From Symbiodinium natans (lineage: Eukaryota; Sar; Dinophyceae; Suessiales; Symbiodiniaceae), in NCBI GenBank assembly GCA_905221605.1, contig CAJNDS010000213.1, positions 460,212 to 524,211 of the forward strand: a stretch of DNA of 64,000 bases, in the 5' to 3' direction. This document shows, piece by piece, positions 8,121 to 20,135 of this stretch. The position numbers and the translations under genes are program-made. The first letter of the stretch is position 1. Each line of letters begins with the position of its first letter. Under the pieces are notes generated by a model, which saw nothing but the letters and a program-made list of their open reading frames with translations, had not been told where the DNA came from and ran no database searches.

Positions 8121-9510
8121 AAAAGCCGAAATCCTAAACCCTAAACCCTAAACCCCAAAACCGAAATCCTAGACCCTCTCCTTCCCTAAATCTGCGGGGC
8201 TCTGCAGCCGAGGGGCCACAAAGCGCCGGCTGCCCGAGACCAGGATGTCATTGTAGAGCTGCCGATACCTCAGCTGGGGTTTGTTTAGGGTTTCGGGTTT
8301 AGGCAGTTTAGGGGGTTTAGAGTTTCGGGTTTAGGGTTTGGGGTTTAGGGTTTAGGGTTTGGGTTTAGGTTTCGGGTTTACGGTTTCGGGTTTGGGGTTT
8401 AGGGTTTAGGGTTTAGGGTGATTCAGTGTGCGGGTTTAGGGTTTAGGGTTTAGGGTTTAGGCTTTAGGGTTTAGGGTTTAGGGTTTAGGGTTTCGGGTTT
8501 ACAGTTTAGGGTTTGGGGTTTGGGGTTTGGGGTTTCGGGCTGCGGGCTTCAGGTTTAGGGTTTCGGGTTTAGGGTTTAGGTTGTAGGGTTTCGGGCTTAG
8601 GGTTTCGGGTTTGGGGTTTAGGGTTTAGCGTTTCGGGTTTCGGGTTTAGGGTTTTGGGTTTCGGGTACGACCCTAACAACTGTTCTCAAAATCAAGGTGG
8701 CGTCCCCCACCGCACCCCCAAAACCCTTGAGACCCATCTCTCTTACCTCTCAGATTTGGCCTGGGCGGCCTGGGCCCCTTAAAAAACCCCCAAACCCTAA
8801 ACCCGAAACCCCAAATCCTAAACCGAAAGACCTCTGGGCACCCTAAACGTCCCAAACACCCGAAGGCAAATCGCCAAGAGACACCCGGGCTTGGAGCTTC
8901 AGAGTGTAGGGCTTAGGACTTAGGGTGGTTTAGGGGTTAGGGATTAGGGTGGTTTAGGGTGTAGGGGCTTAGGGTTTCGGGTTGCGGGCTGAGGGCTTCA
9001 GGGTTTGGGGCCTACCGGGGCGTCTAGGGCTGAGGGGTCTTTGAGTTTTGGGATTCAGGAACTCAGGGGACACCCTAAGCCCTAAACCCTAAACCCTAGA
9101 CCCTAGACCCTAAACCCTAAACCCTAAACCCTAAACCCTAAACCCTAAACGGGCGCCTCGGTTCGAAGATGCTCAGCTCCGGCTGTGCGTAGGGGAAGTA
9201 GGCGCCTGACTTTCGCCGGTTTTGAAGGCTCGGGCTCGGGATGTGAGATGCTTAGGCTGGGGGAACCCGAAACCCAAAAAACCCTAAACCCTGAACCCTA
9301 AACTACTCCCCCCGAAAAAGCCCAGAAAAAACGGCCCCAAAGCATCTCCTGAGCACCCAAAAGCCCGAGCGAGGCCCCAAACCCTGTCGCAAGGCGAGGG
9401 TAGCCCTAAACCCTATACCCTAGACCCTTAAACCCTAAACCCTAAACCCTAAACCCTAAACCCTAAACCCTAAACCCACACCCTCGATAACTGAAAACCA
9501 TTCCACCCTA
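8121..9510. repeat. Interstitial telomere-like tracts, cluster 2
   Basis: Includes a long degenerate TTTAGGG block at about 8281-8670, with TTTCGGG, TTTGGGG and CTTAGGG variants. CCCTAAA runs lie at about 8125-8160, 9070-9150 and 9401-9480, and further TTTAGGG at 8900-9010. Islands (8165-8280, 8680-8895, 9150-9275, 9305-9400) hold no recognisable gene. Confidence 0.88.
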
Positions 9511-9581
9511 ACACCGCCTTCTGCAACCCGCGGCTTGGGGCTTCGGGTGTCTGTGGTATGTGTTGTTGTGCATGGATATGT

Positions 9582-9790
9582 ATTATCTATATATATATAT
9601 ATATATATACTTATTTATTTACTTATTTATGTATTTATCTATACATTTACATATTTGCATATTTATATTTATATTTCTATTTCTATTTATATTTATATTT
9701 ATATTGTATGCATATGTATCTGTATATGTATCTGTGTATGTATCTGTATATGTGCATATGGTGTATGTATATGTCACCACATTTATTTAT
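9582..9790. repeat. AT/ATTT/ATGT microsatellite
   Basis: (AT)n at 9588-9610, then ATTT-rich, then TATGTATCTG-type repeats to about 9775. Apparent ORFs here encode only Tyr/Ile/Leu/Cys runs and are artefacts of the repeat. Confidence 0.9.
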
Positions 9791-9850
9791 GTGTGGATGT
9801 CGATGATACAGTGTCTTTCATGCGTCCATATCTACATATGTAGAGAAAAA

Positions 9851-10618
9851 ACCCAAACTCGACAACCCAACACTTCCTTCAAAATTGTGGAGGTTTTTGG
9901 CTTCGGGGTTCAGTGTTGAGGGTTTAGGAGGACTCCTCAAATGCTAATCTTATGGAAAATTAGGGCACCGTTTTTGGAGATCCCGTTGGAGATAGAATTG
10001 TTTTTGGAGGTGGAGCACTATCTGGGCCTTTTTCCTTAATGAGATCCCATTCCAGAGCCGGTTGGAGCCTGGGATTCCTGAACCTTGAACGGACACAACC
10101 CACGAAATTCGAACCTCCTCACAGGTCTCCACCCTAAACCCCAAACCCTAAGCCCTAAACCCGAAACCCTGACCCTAAACCCTAAACCCTGAACCCTAGG
10201 CCGCAAGCCTCCAAGCGGGAAGACGGGCAGTACCGTGCCCTCCGCGCTGGCCTCCAGTGTCGAGAACGTGCAAAGCATGGAGAAAGAGCACCGTGAAGGT
10301 CTACACCGGAATGGGATTTGGGTTTAGGTTTAGGGCTTAGGGTTTAGGGTTTAGGGTTTCATCCAAAACAGGAAAACGGCGAAGGAATGGCCGCACGCAT
10401 TCACAGTGGCGCAGTGCGGAGCACTGAACCCTGGTTTAGATGACTGTTAAGAATGGCCCTGCAAGCCAAAAAAACACCCCCTTGGTAGCCACAGGGCCCA
10501 GATAAGTAGGGCATCAGGTGCTTAAAGTGGTTTAGGGTTTAGGGTTGATGATGAATCAGTGCTCATCTCCTGGGGTTTAGGGTTTCGGGTGGCGTCCATG
10601 TTCTTTGAGCAGTCGCAG

Positions 10619-10653
<35 letters not shown>

Positions 10654-10730
10654 CCTAAACCCTAAACCCTAAACCCTAAACCCTAAACCCTAAACCCTAA
10701 ACCCTAAACCCTCTCTTACTATGTATATTT
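9851..10730. other. Unique islands with short telomere-like tracts
   Basis: CCCTAAA at about 10130-10200 and 10652-10712; TTTAGGG at 10316-10360 and near 10530-10590; a GC/CA dinucleotide run at 10620-10652 directly abuts the last CCCTAAA tract. No convincing coding region. Confidence 0.7.
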
Positions 10731-10732
10731 AA

Positions 10733-11510
10733 ACCCTAATGACCTTCGTGACCATGTTGTTTTTTTTTCTGGGCCCTAAACCCTGACCCCCTTCGTGACC
10801 AAATGGTTTTTTTTCCTGGGCCGTGCCTCCAAAAACACCCCAAATGAGGGGGACCCCAGGATCGGCCCGGGTCCCAGTTCAAAATGCGATTTTTTAGTAC
10901 TGAAATCGACGCTTCTGGGTGGGCTCTCGTTTTCTGGATTTTTGATCAAAACCGAGCCTTTGGGCCCTAAACCCTGACCCCCTTCGTGACCAAATGGTTT
11001 TTTTCCACCCGGGGGGGCCCTAAACCCTGACCCCCTTCGTGACCAAATGGTTTTTTTCCACCCGGGGGGGCCCTAAACCCTGACCCCCTTCGTGACCAAA
11101 TGGTTTTTTTCCACCCGGGGGGGCCCTAAACCCTGACCCCCTTCGTGACCAAATGGTTTTTTTCCACCCGGGGGGGCCCTAAACCCTGACCCCCTTCGTG
11201 ACCAAATGGTTTTTTTCCACCCGGGGGGGCCCTAAACCCTGACCCCCTTCGTGACCAAATGGTTTTTTTCCACCCGGGGGGGCCCTAAACCCTGACCCCC
11301 TTCGTGACCAAATTGTTTTTTTCCACCCGGGGGGGCCCTAAACCCTGACCCCCTTCGTGACCAAATGGTTTTTTTACCTCCGGGAAGGCCCTAAACCCTG
11401 ACCCCCTTCGTGACCAAATGGTTTTTTTTCCCCCGGGGGGGCCCTAAACCCTGACCCCCTTCGTGACCAAACGGTTTTTTTCCCCCGGGGGGGGCCCTAG
11501 GGAAAGTTTG
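10733..11510 (+). repeat. 53-bp tandem satellite containing a telomere-like unit
   Basis: Ten or so units from about 10960, each CCCTAAACCCTGACCCCC, then TTCGTGACCAAATGG, then a T run, CCACCC and a G run. The period is 53 bp (ACCCTGA at 10971, 11024, 11077 and so on). Two more diverged and interrupted units lie at 10733-10830. Internal units are nearly identical; edge units vary in the T and G runs. Confidence 0.93.
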
Positions 11511-12390
11511 CCTCCAAAACCCCCCAAATGCACCCCCCCACGCCACCCTCCCCGGTTTGAGAATTAGATTTTGGTTTTTCGGCCAATTGGACCTTGAGCT
11601 TTAAGCCTACTGGGAATGTATTGAGTGGACTTTGTATTTTCTCAATGTTATGGGTTTCTTGGGTGGGTGGGGTTTTATTCCAGCCCTTGACAAGCTGCTC
11701 GACTAGTGAATGCTCGGACTTGAGATGCTGAACCCTAAACCCTAAACCCTAAACCCTTCTGTGGGGCAAGGCCTCCGGCGCCGAAGTGTTCAGAGGGGGC
11801 AGCCAGGAAATGCCTGGATCCAACGCTGGGGCGATCCTAAACCCTACTCACAGTAGGGTCTTGAGGTTTGAAGGTTTAGGCCTAAACCCTAAACCCCAGC
11901 CCAAAACCCCAAACCCTAAACCCTGAGTGCCAACTTTTCCCTGAGGGGCCCCATCCCCGGTCGTCGTCGTCGTCGTCATCGGCAGCATCCTCCGCGAAAG
12001 ACTCGCGGCCCAGAGCACGGTGGCCCGGCGACAGGCTCCTCTCGCTTCGGTGAGTTGGCTTCGGGGTGTGGGTAAGGTTTTGGGTTTAGGGCTTAACCTT
12101 AGGGTTTAGGGTTGAGGGTTCAGGGTCTCCGGCTTAGGGTAGTTTAGGGTTTAGGGCAGTTCAGGATCTAGGGTTTGGGGTTCAGCATCACAAGTCCAAG
12201 CATTCAGTAGTCAAGCAGCTTGTCGGGCGCTGGAAACATTCCCACCCGCCCAAAGAATCTCATTAACATGAATAAAATTTAAACATGTCTATTTTCTTCT
12301 CGCGCGAAAAAATGCTCAACAGCAACAAAAAGAATAAACCTAAACGTGGCCTTACAATCTCGACTAGAGCCTGGGCCTAATAAACAAAAC
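11511..12390. other. Non-coding island region with short telomere-like tracts
   Basis: CCCTAAA runs near 11728-11757 and 11880-11925; TTTAGGG near 12075-12185; a GTC trinucleotide run at about 11960-11975. The rest is unique sequence with no coding evidence. Confidence 0.6.
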
Positions 12391-12394
12391 TAAG

Positions 12395-12405
12395 GTGTAT
12401 ATATG

Positions 12406-12446
<41 letters not shown>

Positions 12447-12512
12447 GTATATATATATATACATTTTGTATGTAAATACATATATATATATACATATATA
12501 GATATACATACA
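12395..12512. repeat. AT dinucleotide microsatellite
   Basis: Long (AT)n with GTAT/ACAT interruptions. Confidence 0.92.
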
Positions 12513-12539
12513 CCATTTTTTGTTCATGCATGTTCACTT

Positions 12540-14230
12540 ACGGTAGAGAGGGTTTGGGGTTTAGGGTCCGGCCTGGCGCTCCTCCGCAGCGCGGCTGCGC
12601 GGAGGGCCCCGGGGCGGCAGAAAAGGACGCCTCCAAAGTGAAGGAAGCCTCGCAGGGGGTTTCAGGGGTGAGGGTTGAGGGTTTAGGGTTGAGGGTTTGG
12701 GGTTTGGGGTTTAGGGTTTAGGGTTTAGGGCTCGTGGCAGGCCCTTTGGGAGGCCTAGCCTGGGACATGGGGAGAGGGTCGGCCTCCCCCTTAACCCTCC
12801 AAAACAAAAGCTGCTTTGGAAGCCTCCATAAAGGTCTTGGAAACCTGCTTGGGGACCTTCAAGGGTCCCAGAACCTCGAAAAGCCGCCAAAGCCGATTTT
12901 GGTCACGGGCTCTTGGACCCACAAGTTTACCAACAGTTTGCAGAATGTCCCACATGGTTCCAAATGAGTGAAGGGATGCCACAAGTGCAAAGTGACCCGA
13001 GTGTCCCCAGTGACCCACAGGTCGCGAGCGACCCAGGTCCCAAATCACCCAAGTGACTCAAGTGTCCCCAATGTCCCCAGTGCTTCGAAAGCGTTAACGG
13101 TCCCAAGCGTTCCAAGTGTCGAAGTGTCCCAAATGATTCAAGTGCCCCTGAACATGTTCGACAAAAGCGTCAACGGTCCCAAGTGCCTCAAGTGCCCCAA
13201 CAGTTTACCAACAACCCTAAACCCTAAACCCTAAACCCGAAATAATTGCATGTGTCCCAAGTGGTCCGAATGGCCAAAAAAAGTCCCAAGCGACCCCAAG
13301 TGTCCCCCAGTGCCCCCTATGGTTTAGGGTTTAGGGTTTAGGATTTAGGGTTTAGGGTTTAGGGTTTAGGGTTTAGGATTTAGGGTTTAGGGTTTAGGGT
13401 TTCGGGTCCCCAGTGTCCCAAGCATCCCCAAAGCAAGTGACCCAAGCATTCCGAGTGTTCCAAGTGTCCAAGTGTCTCGAGTGATTCAAGTGTGTCCAGA
13501 ACATATACTCGGCATGTGAGTTTGCAACGGCTGGGTTTGGGCTGGCTTCGGTTTGGTTCGTTGTGAGTAGTGTTTGGGTGGCCTTGGGGTGGGTATGTCT
13601 GCATCCTGCTGCGTGCTTACCAGGCGCGTGACCCTGCCGAGCGCACCCTTAACCTCGAAACCCTCAACCCGAAAACCCTAAACCCTAAACTGTATCCCTG
13701 CCTCAAGGAAATCCGCACACCCCCCCCCCTCCTTTGTGCCCAAAAGAAGCTCAAAGTAAGCCCTAACACAAAGGGTTTAGGGTTTAGGGTTTCGGGTTCA
13801 GGGTCTGGGGTTGAGGGTTTAGGGTGCAAGCGAAAACCGTACAGCCGTCAACCCAACCCCTGGCCCTCCACTGCTGAGACAAGCGTCCCCTTGCCCAGAG
13901 CACCAGCACCAGGACCAGGCACCAGAGTGCTCGAGAGGCCATGAGGGTCTAGGGTTTAGGGTTTAGGGTTTAGGGTTTGCGGGGATGCGGGGATGCGTCT
14001 CAGGGGCTTCGAATGCTGACGGTTTAGGGCGATCAGGGCCTGTCGAAGGCAGAGAGGCCTTGGGGTCGCTCGGGGTTTTCGGGTCTTAGGGTTCAGGGTT
14101 TAGGGTTTAGGGTTTGGGGTTTGGGGTTTGGGGTTTAGGGTTTAGGGTTGAGGGTTGAGGGTTGAGGGTTTAGGGTTTAGGGTTTAGGGTTTTAGGGTTG
14201 AGGGTTTAGGGCTAGGGTTTAGGGTCGTGG
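12540..14230. repeat. Telomere-like tracts, cluster 3, with a CCCAAGTG-type degenerate repeat
   Basis: TTTAGGG-type runs at 12660-12735, 13320-13410, 13768-13830, 13947-13980 and 14085-14225; CCCTAAA at 13213-13240 and 13670-13690. From about 12970 to 13510 the islands are built of a very degenerate 9-11 bp motif around CCCAAGTG(T), on both sides of the telomere-like tracts. No gene. Confidence 0.75.
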
Positions 14231-14402
14231 GAGTCGAGGGCTGAGGGCTCCTTGGGGCTTACGAAATGGTTGGCATCCATCCTGTGCAGGGCGGAGAAGG
14301 CGGGTGAGGGTCTTGGGTGACTGTAGGTCTGGTCTGGTATGGGGGCCTCGCGACTTCGGGGTTGGGGGTGGGAGAGCTCGAGCCCAGAGGAGCCACAGAT
14401 GA

Positions 14403-14472
14403 CTTCTTCTTTCTTACTCTTTCTTCTTCTTCTTTCTTCTTCTTCTTCTCCTCCTTCTTCTGCTTCTGCGCC
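14403..14472. repeat. Pyrimidine (TTC)n tract
   Basis: Almost pure C/T tract of TTC/CTT triplets on the plus strand. ORFs through it (poly-Glu/Lys/Arg on one strand, poly-Ser/Leu on the other) are low-complexity artefacts. Confidence 0.85.
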
Positions 14473-14639
14473 TGAGAGTTGCGATGCTCCCGAAACCCAA
14501 CACCCGAAGCCACAGAGAACCTTTGGAGCCACGGCTGACAGGCTTCGAGGAGGGGTTCCTAAAGGGGGGTTTATCCTTGTTCTGTGCTCCCCAAACCCTG
14601 TGCTGCAAGCCACACTTTCTCCGAAGCCCCAACGGGGGT

Positions 14640-14790
14640 CGTCTAGGGTGTAGGGCTTAGGGTTGTAGGGTTTAGGGTTTAGGGTTTAGGGTTTAGGGTT
14701 TAGGGTTTAGGGTTTAGGGTTTAGGGTTTAGGGTTTAGGGTTTAGGGTTTAGGGTTTAGGGTTTAGGGTTTAGGGCTCAGGGTTGTAGGG
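14640..14790 (+). repeat. Long near-perfect TTTAGGG array
   Basis: About eighteen head-to-tail TTTAGGG units with few changes, one of the cleanest arrays in the window. Confidence 0.95.
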
Positions 14791-15059
14791 GTTCAGGTGG
14801 ATCTCTTGTCACTACACCATCGCTGCAAGCGCGCGCAACCTCAGCTTGAATCCCTGAAGATCCTAGGACTCGGGGTCAATCTAGGGGCCTGAATAATTAA
14901 TTATAAATTAGAAAAGGGCTCTTGGGGGGCTATTCTAGTATATTTACACATGGACCATAAGGGAAGATCAGCGTCTGGGACGTCAAGGGCCTCTCCCAGA
15001 TCTCCGCGACCTCTGCCGGAGTCACCACCTCCGTCAAGGCGATTTACGAATAAGGAGAA

Positions 15060-15620
15060 GAGGTGTTCAGGGAACAGTAAGTAGAATAATAGCAATAGCA
15101 GCAACAACTTTCGGGAAAATAGCCAAAAAAAAGGCGCTGATATCACAATACAAGCAGCAACAAGTACCATAAACAAAAAGAATGACAATGATAGTAGTGA
15201 CCACAGTTATAACAATCAGAACAACGACCGCAAACATCAGAGTAATAACAAGAATCACAACAATAACAACAATAGCAGTGATAACAACAGTGGCAGTAAT
15301 AACAATAATAACAATAATAATAACAGTGGCAGCAACAACAGTACTAGTGGTAATAACAATAATGACAATCATAACAATCAGAACGATAACAAGAATAGTA
15401 ACCATAACAACAATAGCAACAAAAGCAACAACCATAACAACAATAACAATGATAACGATAATAACAGTAAAAACAACGATAACAACAATAACAAATACGA
15501 AAAAGATCAATAATAGCAATCCTAGCAACAATGGCAAGAATAGCAAGAATAGCAAGAATAGCAAGAATAGCAATAGTAGCCATAGTAGCAATACTAGCAG
15601 TATAAAAACAATGCCATAGT
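15060..15620 (+). repeat. Degenerate AAC/AAT/AGC trinucleotide block
   Basis: More than 500 bases made almost entirely of A-rich triplets (AAC, AAT, AGC, ACA). Frames on either strand stay open because the repeat has few stops; the encoded Ile/Thr/Val or Asn/Ser runs are not evidence of a gene. Confidence 0.85.
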
Positions 15621-15632
15621 CACAACTGTTTA

Positions 15633-15733
15633 AGGGGTTTCCGACACTAGGGGTACCTTAGTGGGGTCCATTGAATACGGGGATCCGACGGTTGGGGGTC
15701 TATATTAGGGATACCTGATTTTCGTAAACCCCA
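15633..15733 (+). repeat. Dispersed repeat family A, copy 1
   Basis: About 100 bp with ordered blocks TTTCCGACACTAGGGGTACC, GGGGTCC, GGGGATCC, GGGGGTCTATATT, GGATACC and TTCGTAAACCCC. Same order and spacing at 16126-16230, 35870-35983 and 40468-40570. Confidence 0.72.
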
Positions 15734-16125
15734 CTTCGAACAGCCCCACCCTGCAGAGTTGGATGGGCCGTCTGCTGGGACTGGGCACTCCAGGGATCCT
15801 CCCCCTCCTCCCATCCCCTCCTCCCAGCCAAGGCATGAGATCACTTCAGGATTGACACTTTGGATGCCCTGGTGCCTTCTTCAGCGGTTTAGGGTTTAGG
15901 GTCTAGGGTTCAGGGCTTAGGAGGTTTAGGGTTTAGGAGGTTTAGGAGGTTTAGGGCTTAGGCTTCAGGGTCTAGGGATTAGGGTTTTCGGCTTCGAGTC
16001 GAGGATGAAAGGAGTCGAGTCGAGGTCTTCAGTGCCTTTTCAAGTAGCGGACTGGCCACCTGTCCTGCCGAACTCCTGAAGATTTGCAATTGCCACTCCA
16101 AGCTTCTTCAGAACGTAGCACACAT

Positions 16126-16230
16126 CGGGGGTTTCCGGAACTGGGGGCTACCTTCTGGGGGTCCTTCTCATAAGGGGATCCCACAACTTGGGGATCTATA
16201 TTCAGGGCCCTTTATGTTCGCAGACCCCCC
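16126..16230 (+). repeat. Dispersed repeat family A, copy 2
   Basis: TTTCCGGAACTGGGGGCTACC, GGGGGTCCTTCTCATAAGG, GGATCCCAC, GGGGATCTATATTCAGGG and TTCGCAGACCCCCC match copy 1 block by block. Confidence 0.7.
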
Positions 16231-18113
16231 AAGTACTGCACACTTCTCCTACTGCGGCTCTTGAAGGCCCCCCTTCCACCCCACCTCCTGTTTTGGGTTT
16301 AGGGTTTAGGGCTTGGGATTCAGGATTTAGGATTAGGGTTTAGGGTTTAGGGTTTAGGGTTTAGGGTTTAGGGTTTAGGGTTTAGGGCCCCACCTCCTTC
16401 TCTAGGCACATGTCCAGAAGCTGCCCATTGATGTCAAAGCAGACCTGGACATGCGGACCACCACGAGGCTAGAGCAAGTAGGCTCCAAGTCTGAACAGGG
16501 TTCAGGGTTCAGGGTTCAGGGTTTGGGGTTCAGGGTTTAGGGTTTAGGGTTTAGGGTTTAGGGTATAGGGTTTAGGGTTTACGGTTTAGTGTTTAGGGTT
16601 TAGGGTTTGGGGTTTGGGGTTTGGGGTTTGGGGTTTGGCCTTTAGGGTTTAGGGCTTAAGGTTTTCAACCTTGCAGTCCGATGCGGATGAGGGTTTAGGG
16701 TTTAGGGCTTCGGGCTTCTCAGATGGCTTCAGGGGCTTAGGGCTTGTGGCTGTCTATGGTTTCGGGGTTTAGGGTTTGGGGGAAAACGTTGAGCGATTCT
16801 CCACAACTTCGCGTCGCCAAGCACAAGCGAGGGATGGGTTGGATCTGAAGCTCGAAGTCTATCTTGGATGAACCCCAGGGTTACTAAGGGGGTTAGGCAA
16901 ACTACTTGTAAAGGGCTACTTGTAGGCTATTGAAGGGTCATGAAGGAGTTTATAGATAGCTGGCGCACCCCAGGTTTCATGACACCCTAAAACCTGAAAC
17001 ATTAGGGTTTAGGGTTTAGGGTTTAGGGATTAGAGTCTAGGGTTTAGGGTTTAGGGTTTGGGGGTTAGGGTTTAGGGTTTAGGGTTTGGGGTTTAGGGTT
17101 TAGGGTTTAGGGTTTAGGGTTTAGGGTTTAGGGTTTAGGGTTCAGGTTTTAAGGTTTAGGGCCTCACACTTGCACGGCCCTACCCGGCCTTCGGCCCAAG
17201 CCACTCCTTCTCCAGGAGAGGCTCCACTTCGTACAATCGAGGAGGCTCCTCCTCCTCCTCTGCCTCGAAGCGTCCTGGTTCAGCAGGAAAAGGGTTTAGG
17301 GTTTCGGGTTTAGGGTTTGGGGGTTTAGGGTTTGGGGGTTTAGGGCTTAGGGCTTAGGGTTTAGGATTTAAGGTTTACCTGTTCTGAGCTTGAGAGTTTC
17401 GGATTCAGGGCCTGGGGAGCTATATGGCCTTCAGGGGAACGAGGTGCTACGGCCCGAACCTCAAGCACCTTCATCTCCAGCTAATCGAAACTTTGCTGGA
17501 GAACGACCGGCTTATTGTTTAGGGTTTAGGATGTGGGGTTTAGGGTTAAACCCTAAACCCCAAACCTTCGACCCAAAACGAATCGCTACTTGAGAGACGG
17601 GCTGTATTTAGGCTTCGTGTGGTTCACAGCTTTGGGGTTCGTCCTCCCAAACCTTCGTGACCCCTCAAAACGCAGGCGCAGACGCGAAGAAGCGCCAAAG
17701 CGAAGTCCTTGAACCATCAAGGCTGCCAAGGACCCATGTTGGTGTAACCATTAATGTGTATATTGTTGATTAATGCCATTACTGTTCTTCTTTCTTGAAC
17801 TTGTTACTTTAAGTTGGACCCTCAATCCGAAACCCTGCCTTGCACACAGGCTGTTGATATAAAGGATTTGGGTGGACCTAGGGGTGGTGAAAGAGTTTAG
17901 GGTTTAGGGTTGAAGGTTTAGGATTTAGGATTTAGCGTTTAGGGTTTAGGGTTTAGGGTCTAGGGTCTAGGGTTTAGGGTTAGGACGCGTGGGGCGTCCT
18001 TTTCTGACCGATGCCCGCTTCTCACTCGGAACGCGAGGGGGCGCGACCCCGCTGTCCTGGAGCTGAAGATGATGAAAACTAGGGTTTAGGGTTTAGGGTT
18101 TAGGGTTTAGGGT

Positions 18114-18173
<60 letters not shown>

Positions 18174-18231
18174 GGTTTAAGGCTTGGGTTAGGTTTTAAA
18201 AGCATTAGTCGGGCATTCTTGGAGGTTCGTG

Positions 18232-18345
18232 GGTACTCAGAAACAAGTAAGATTGTAAGTAGGGTAACTAGGGTTTAAACTTTATTGGAGGTCCCCGTAA
18301 TTCTACCCATAAGGACACATGAACTTTCAAGTTGGGTCCTTGCAG
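18232..18345 (+). repeat. Dispersed repeat family C, copy 2
   Basis: Contains GTAAGTAGGGTAACTAGGG and CATGAACTTTCAAGTTGGG in the same order as the copy at 3772-3903. Internal sequence is diverged. Confidence 0.38.
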
Positions 18346-20026
18346 AATCATTAGAGGGTGATCTACGGGGATACAAGGCGCCAATTCTGCAATTAAAACC
18401 TCAACCCTAAACCCTAAACCCTAAACCCTAAACCCTAAACCCTAAACCCTAAACCCCACCTAAACCCTGAAACGAAAGTCTCGGGCACCAAGAATCGGGA
18501 TGCAGGTTTCGAGATTTTGTTCTTTGCTAAGGGTTTAGTTAGGTCTTTGAGTTCACATATACAAGCAGCTATCCTCTGTATATAGGCAGAAATTTACATA
18601 TATATATATATATATATAATTAAATATAATGTGTATACATGTCTACATACATATACACATATACACATGCGCATGTGTGTGTGTGTGTGTGCAAAGGCGG
18701 GCTGGACGCGTGTTAGGGTCCAGTCGAGGTTCAACATCTCGCAATGAAGACAAACCCCCCAGCCCAAGACCGCTCCTTGGCCCTGCCCCACCCCATGCGA
18801 AGAACAAGATGCATCACACTCCTGTGAATGAGAACACGAACACGCATGAGAGTCAGGAAGTAAGAACCATGCCTCTTCTGCCTCGTCTCCCCAAATGGAC
18901 ACCAACTAACACACACCATGTATGACAACCCTAAACCCTAAACCCTAAACCCTAAACCCGAAACCCCCTTGTATGCACTTGCCCCATGATTTCATACACC
19001 GGGCCTCCCGAGGTGCCGCAAGCCCATGCTGCCGGAGCGTCCGCAGGGCTTGCTTGGCAGCCTTCCGTACCTTTCTGTTGGGGCGCTGGTGGGGGGTGGG
19101 GGGGGAGAGGTTTAGGGTTTAGGGTTTAGGGTTTAGGGTTTAGGGTTTAGGGGTTTAGAGTTTAGGGTTTAGGCTCTAAACCTCAACCCCGGCGCTGGCT
19201 CACCATGCATAACTCTCAGGGTTCCGGGCCTAAGGTACAGGATCGCGGGATGGTGGCGTGTGGGGATTTGAGGAGGTACCCCCTATGATCGTGAACCTCC
19301 AGGTAGATCTGAGAGCCTGAAATGCAGGTTTTCGGGTTCAGGGTTGAGGGTTGAGGGTTTAGGGTTGAGGGCTTAAGGTTTAGGGTGTCTTTTCGCAGCT
19401 GGGACCCAACCCCCAGCAAGTTTACACAGCAGCGAGTACGTGGCTAGGCCACAGGGTTTGCTGCTTGGGGTTGTAGTTGAAGGCTCTGGGAAAAGGAAGA
19501 AGACTTCTGAAGCAACAGCGCGCTCCTACTTGTGGGGGGGGCGCGCAGAACCGGACTTGACCACTCCTGCTGAGGCGACGCAAGAGCTCAGAAGACGGCG
19601 AGGAGAAGCGGGAGTTCTGCTGTGCATGTTTAGGTTTTACGATTTAGGGCTACGAGCTTGGGGTTTAGGGGTTTAGGGTTTAGGGTTCAGGGCTTAAGGT
19701 TTAGGGTTTAGGGTGTAGGGTTTAGGGTTTAGGGTTAAGGGTTTCAAGTTTAGGGTTTAGTTAGGGCTTGGGAAGACACCAGTGCACACTCTGGACCGGG
19801 CCAGGCCTCGTAATCCTCATCGGACTCTGCGGTCCCGACGAGTTGGACAAGATACGGCCTTCAGCTGCTGTGGGGGTTTAGGGTTTAGGGTTTAGGGTTT
19901 AGGGTTTAGGGTTTAGGGTTTAGGGTTTAGGGTTTAGGGTTAAGGGTTTAGTGAGGGTTTCTCTCTGGGTTCCCTTCAGGACCTCTCCCCCTCCCTACAG
20001 GCTCTTTGCAGGAAGGACTGCTGAGA

Positions 20027-20135
20027 TGCGGTACTTTATCTTATATCCCCCGAGACATAGTACCCTTTAAGGGATTCTATATATTCTACCCTTTTAAGGG
20101 GCAGCTTGGGGTACCGAATTCCCTCACTGAGCCTC
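20027..20135 (+). repeat. Dispersed repeat family B, copy 1
   Basis: Shares 21 identical bases (20061-20081, containing the palindrome CCCTTTAAGGG) with 35745-35765, and both copies carry GGTAC shortly before and a CCCTCA/CCTCATT-rich stretch after. Confidence 0.5.

Noticed and set aside
15067-15619. Open frames of 145-174 codons on both strands
   Set aside because: Made of Ile/Thr/Val or Leu/Val runs from the A-rich triplet block; no codon structure or start context.
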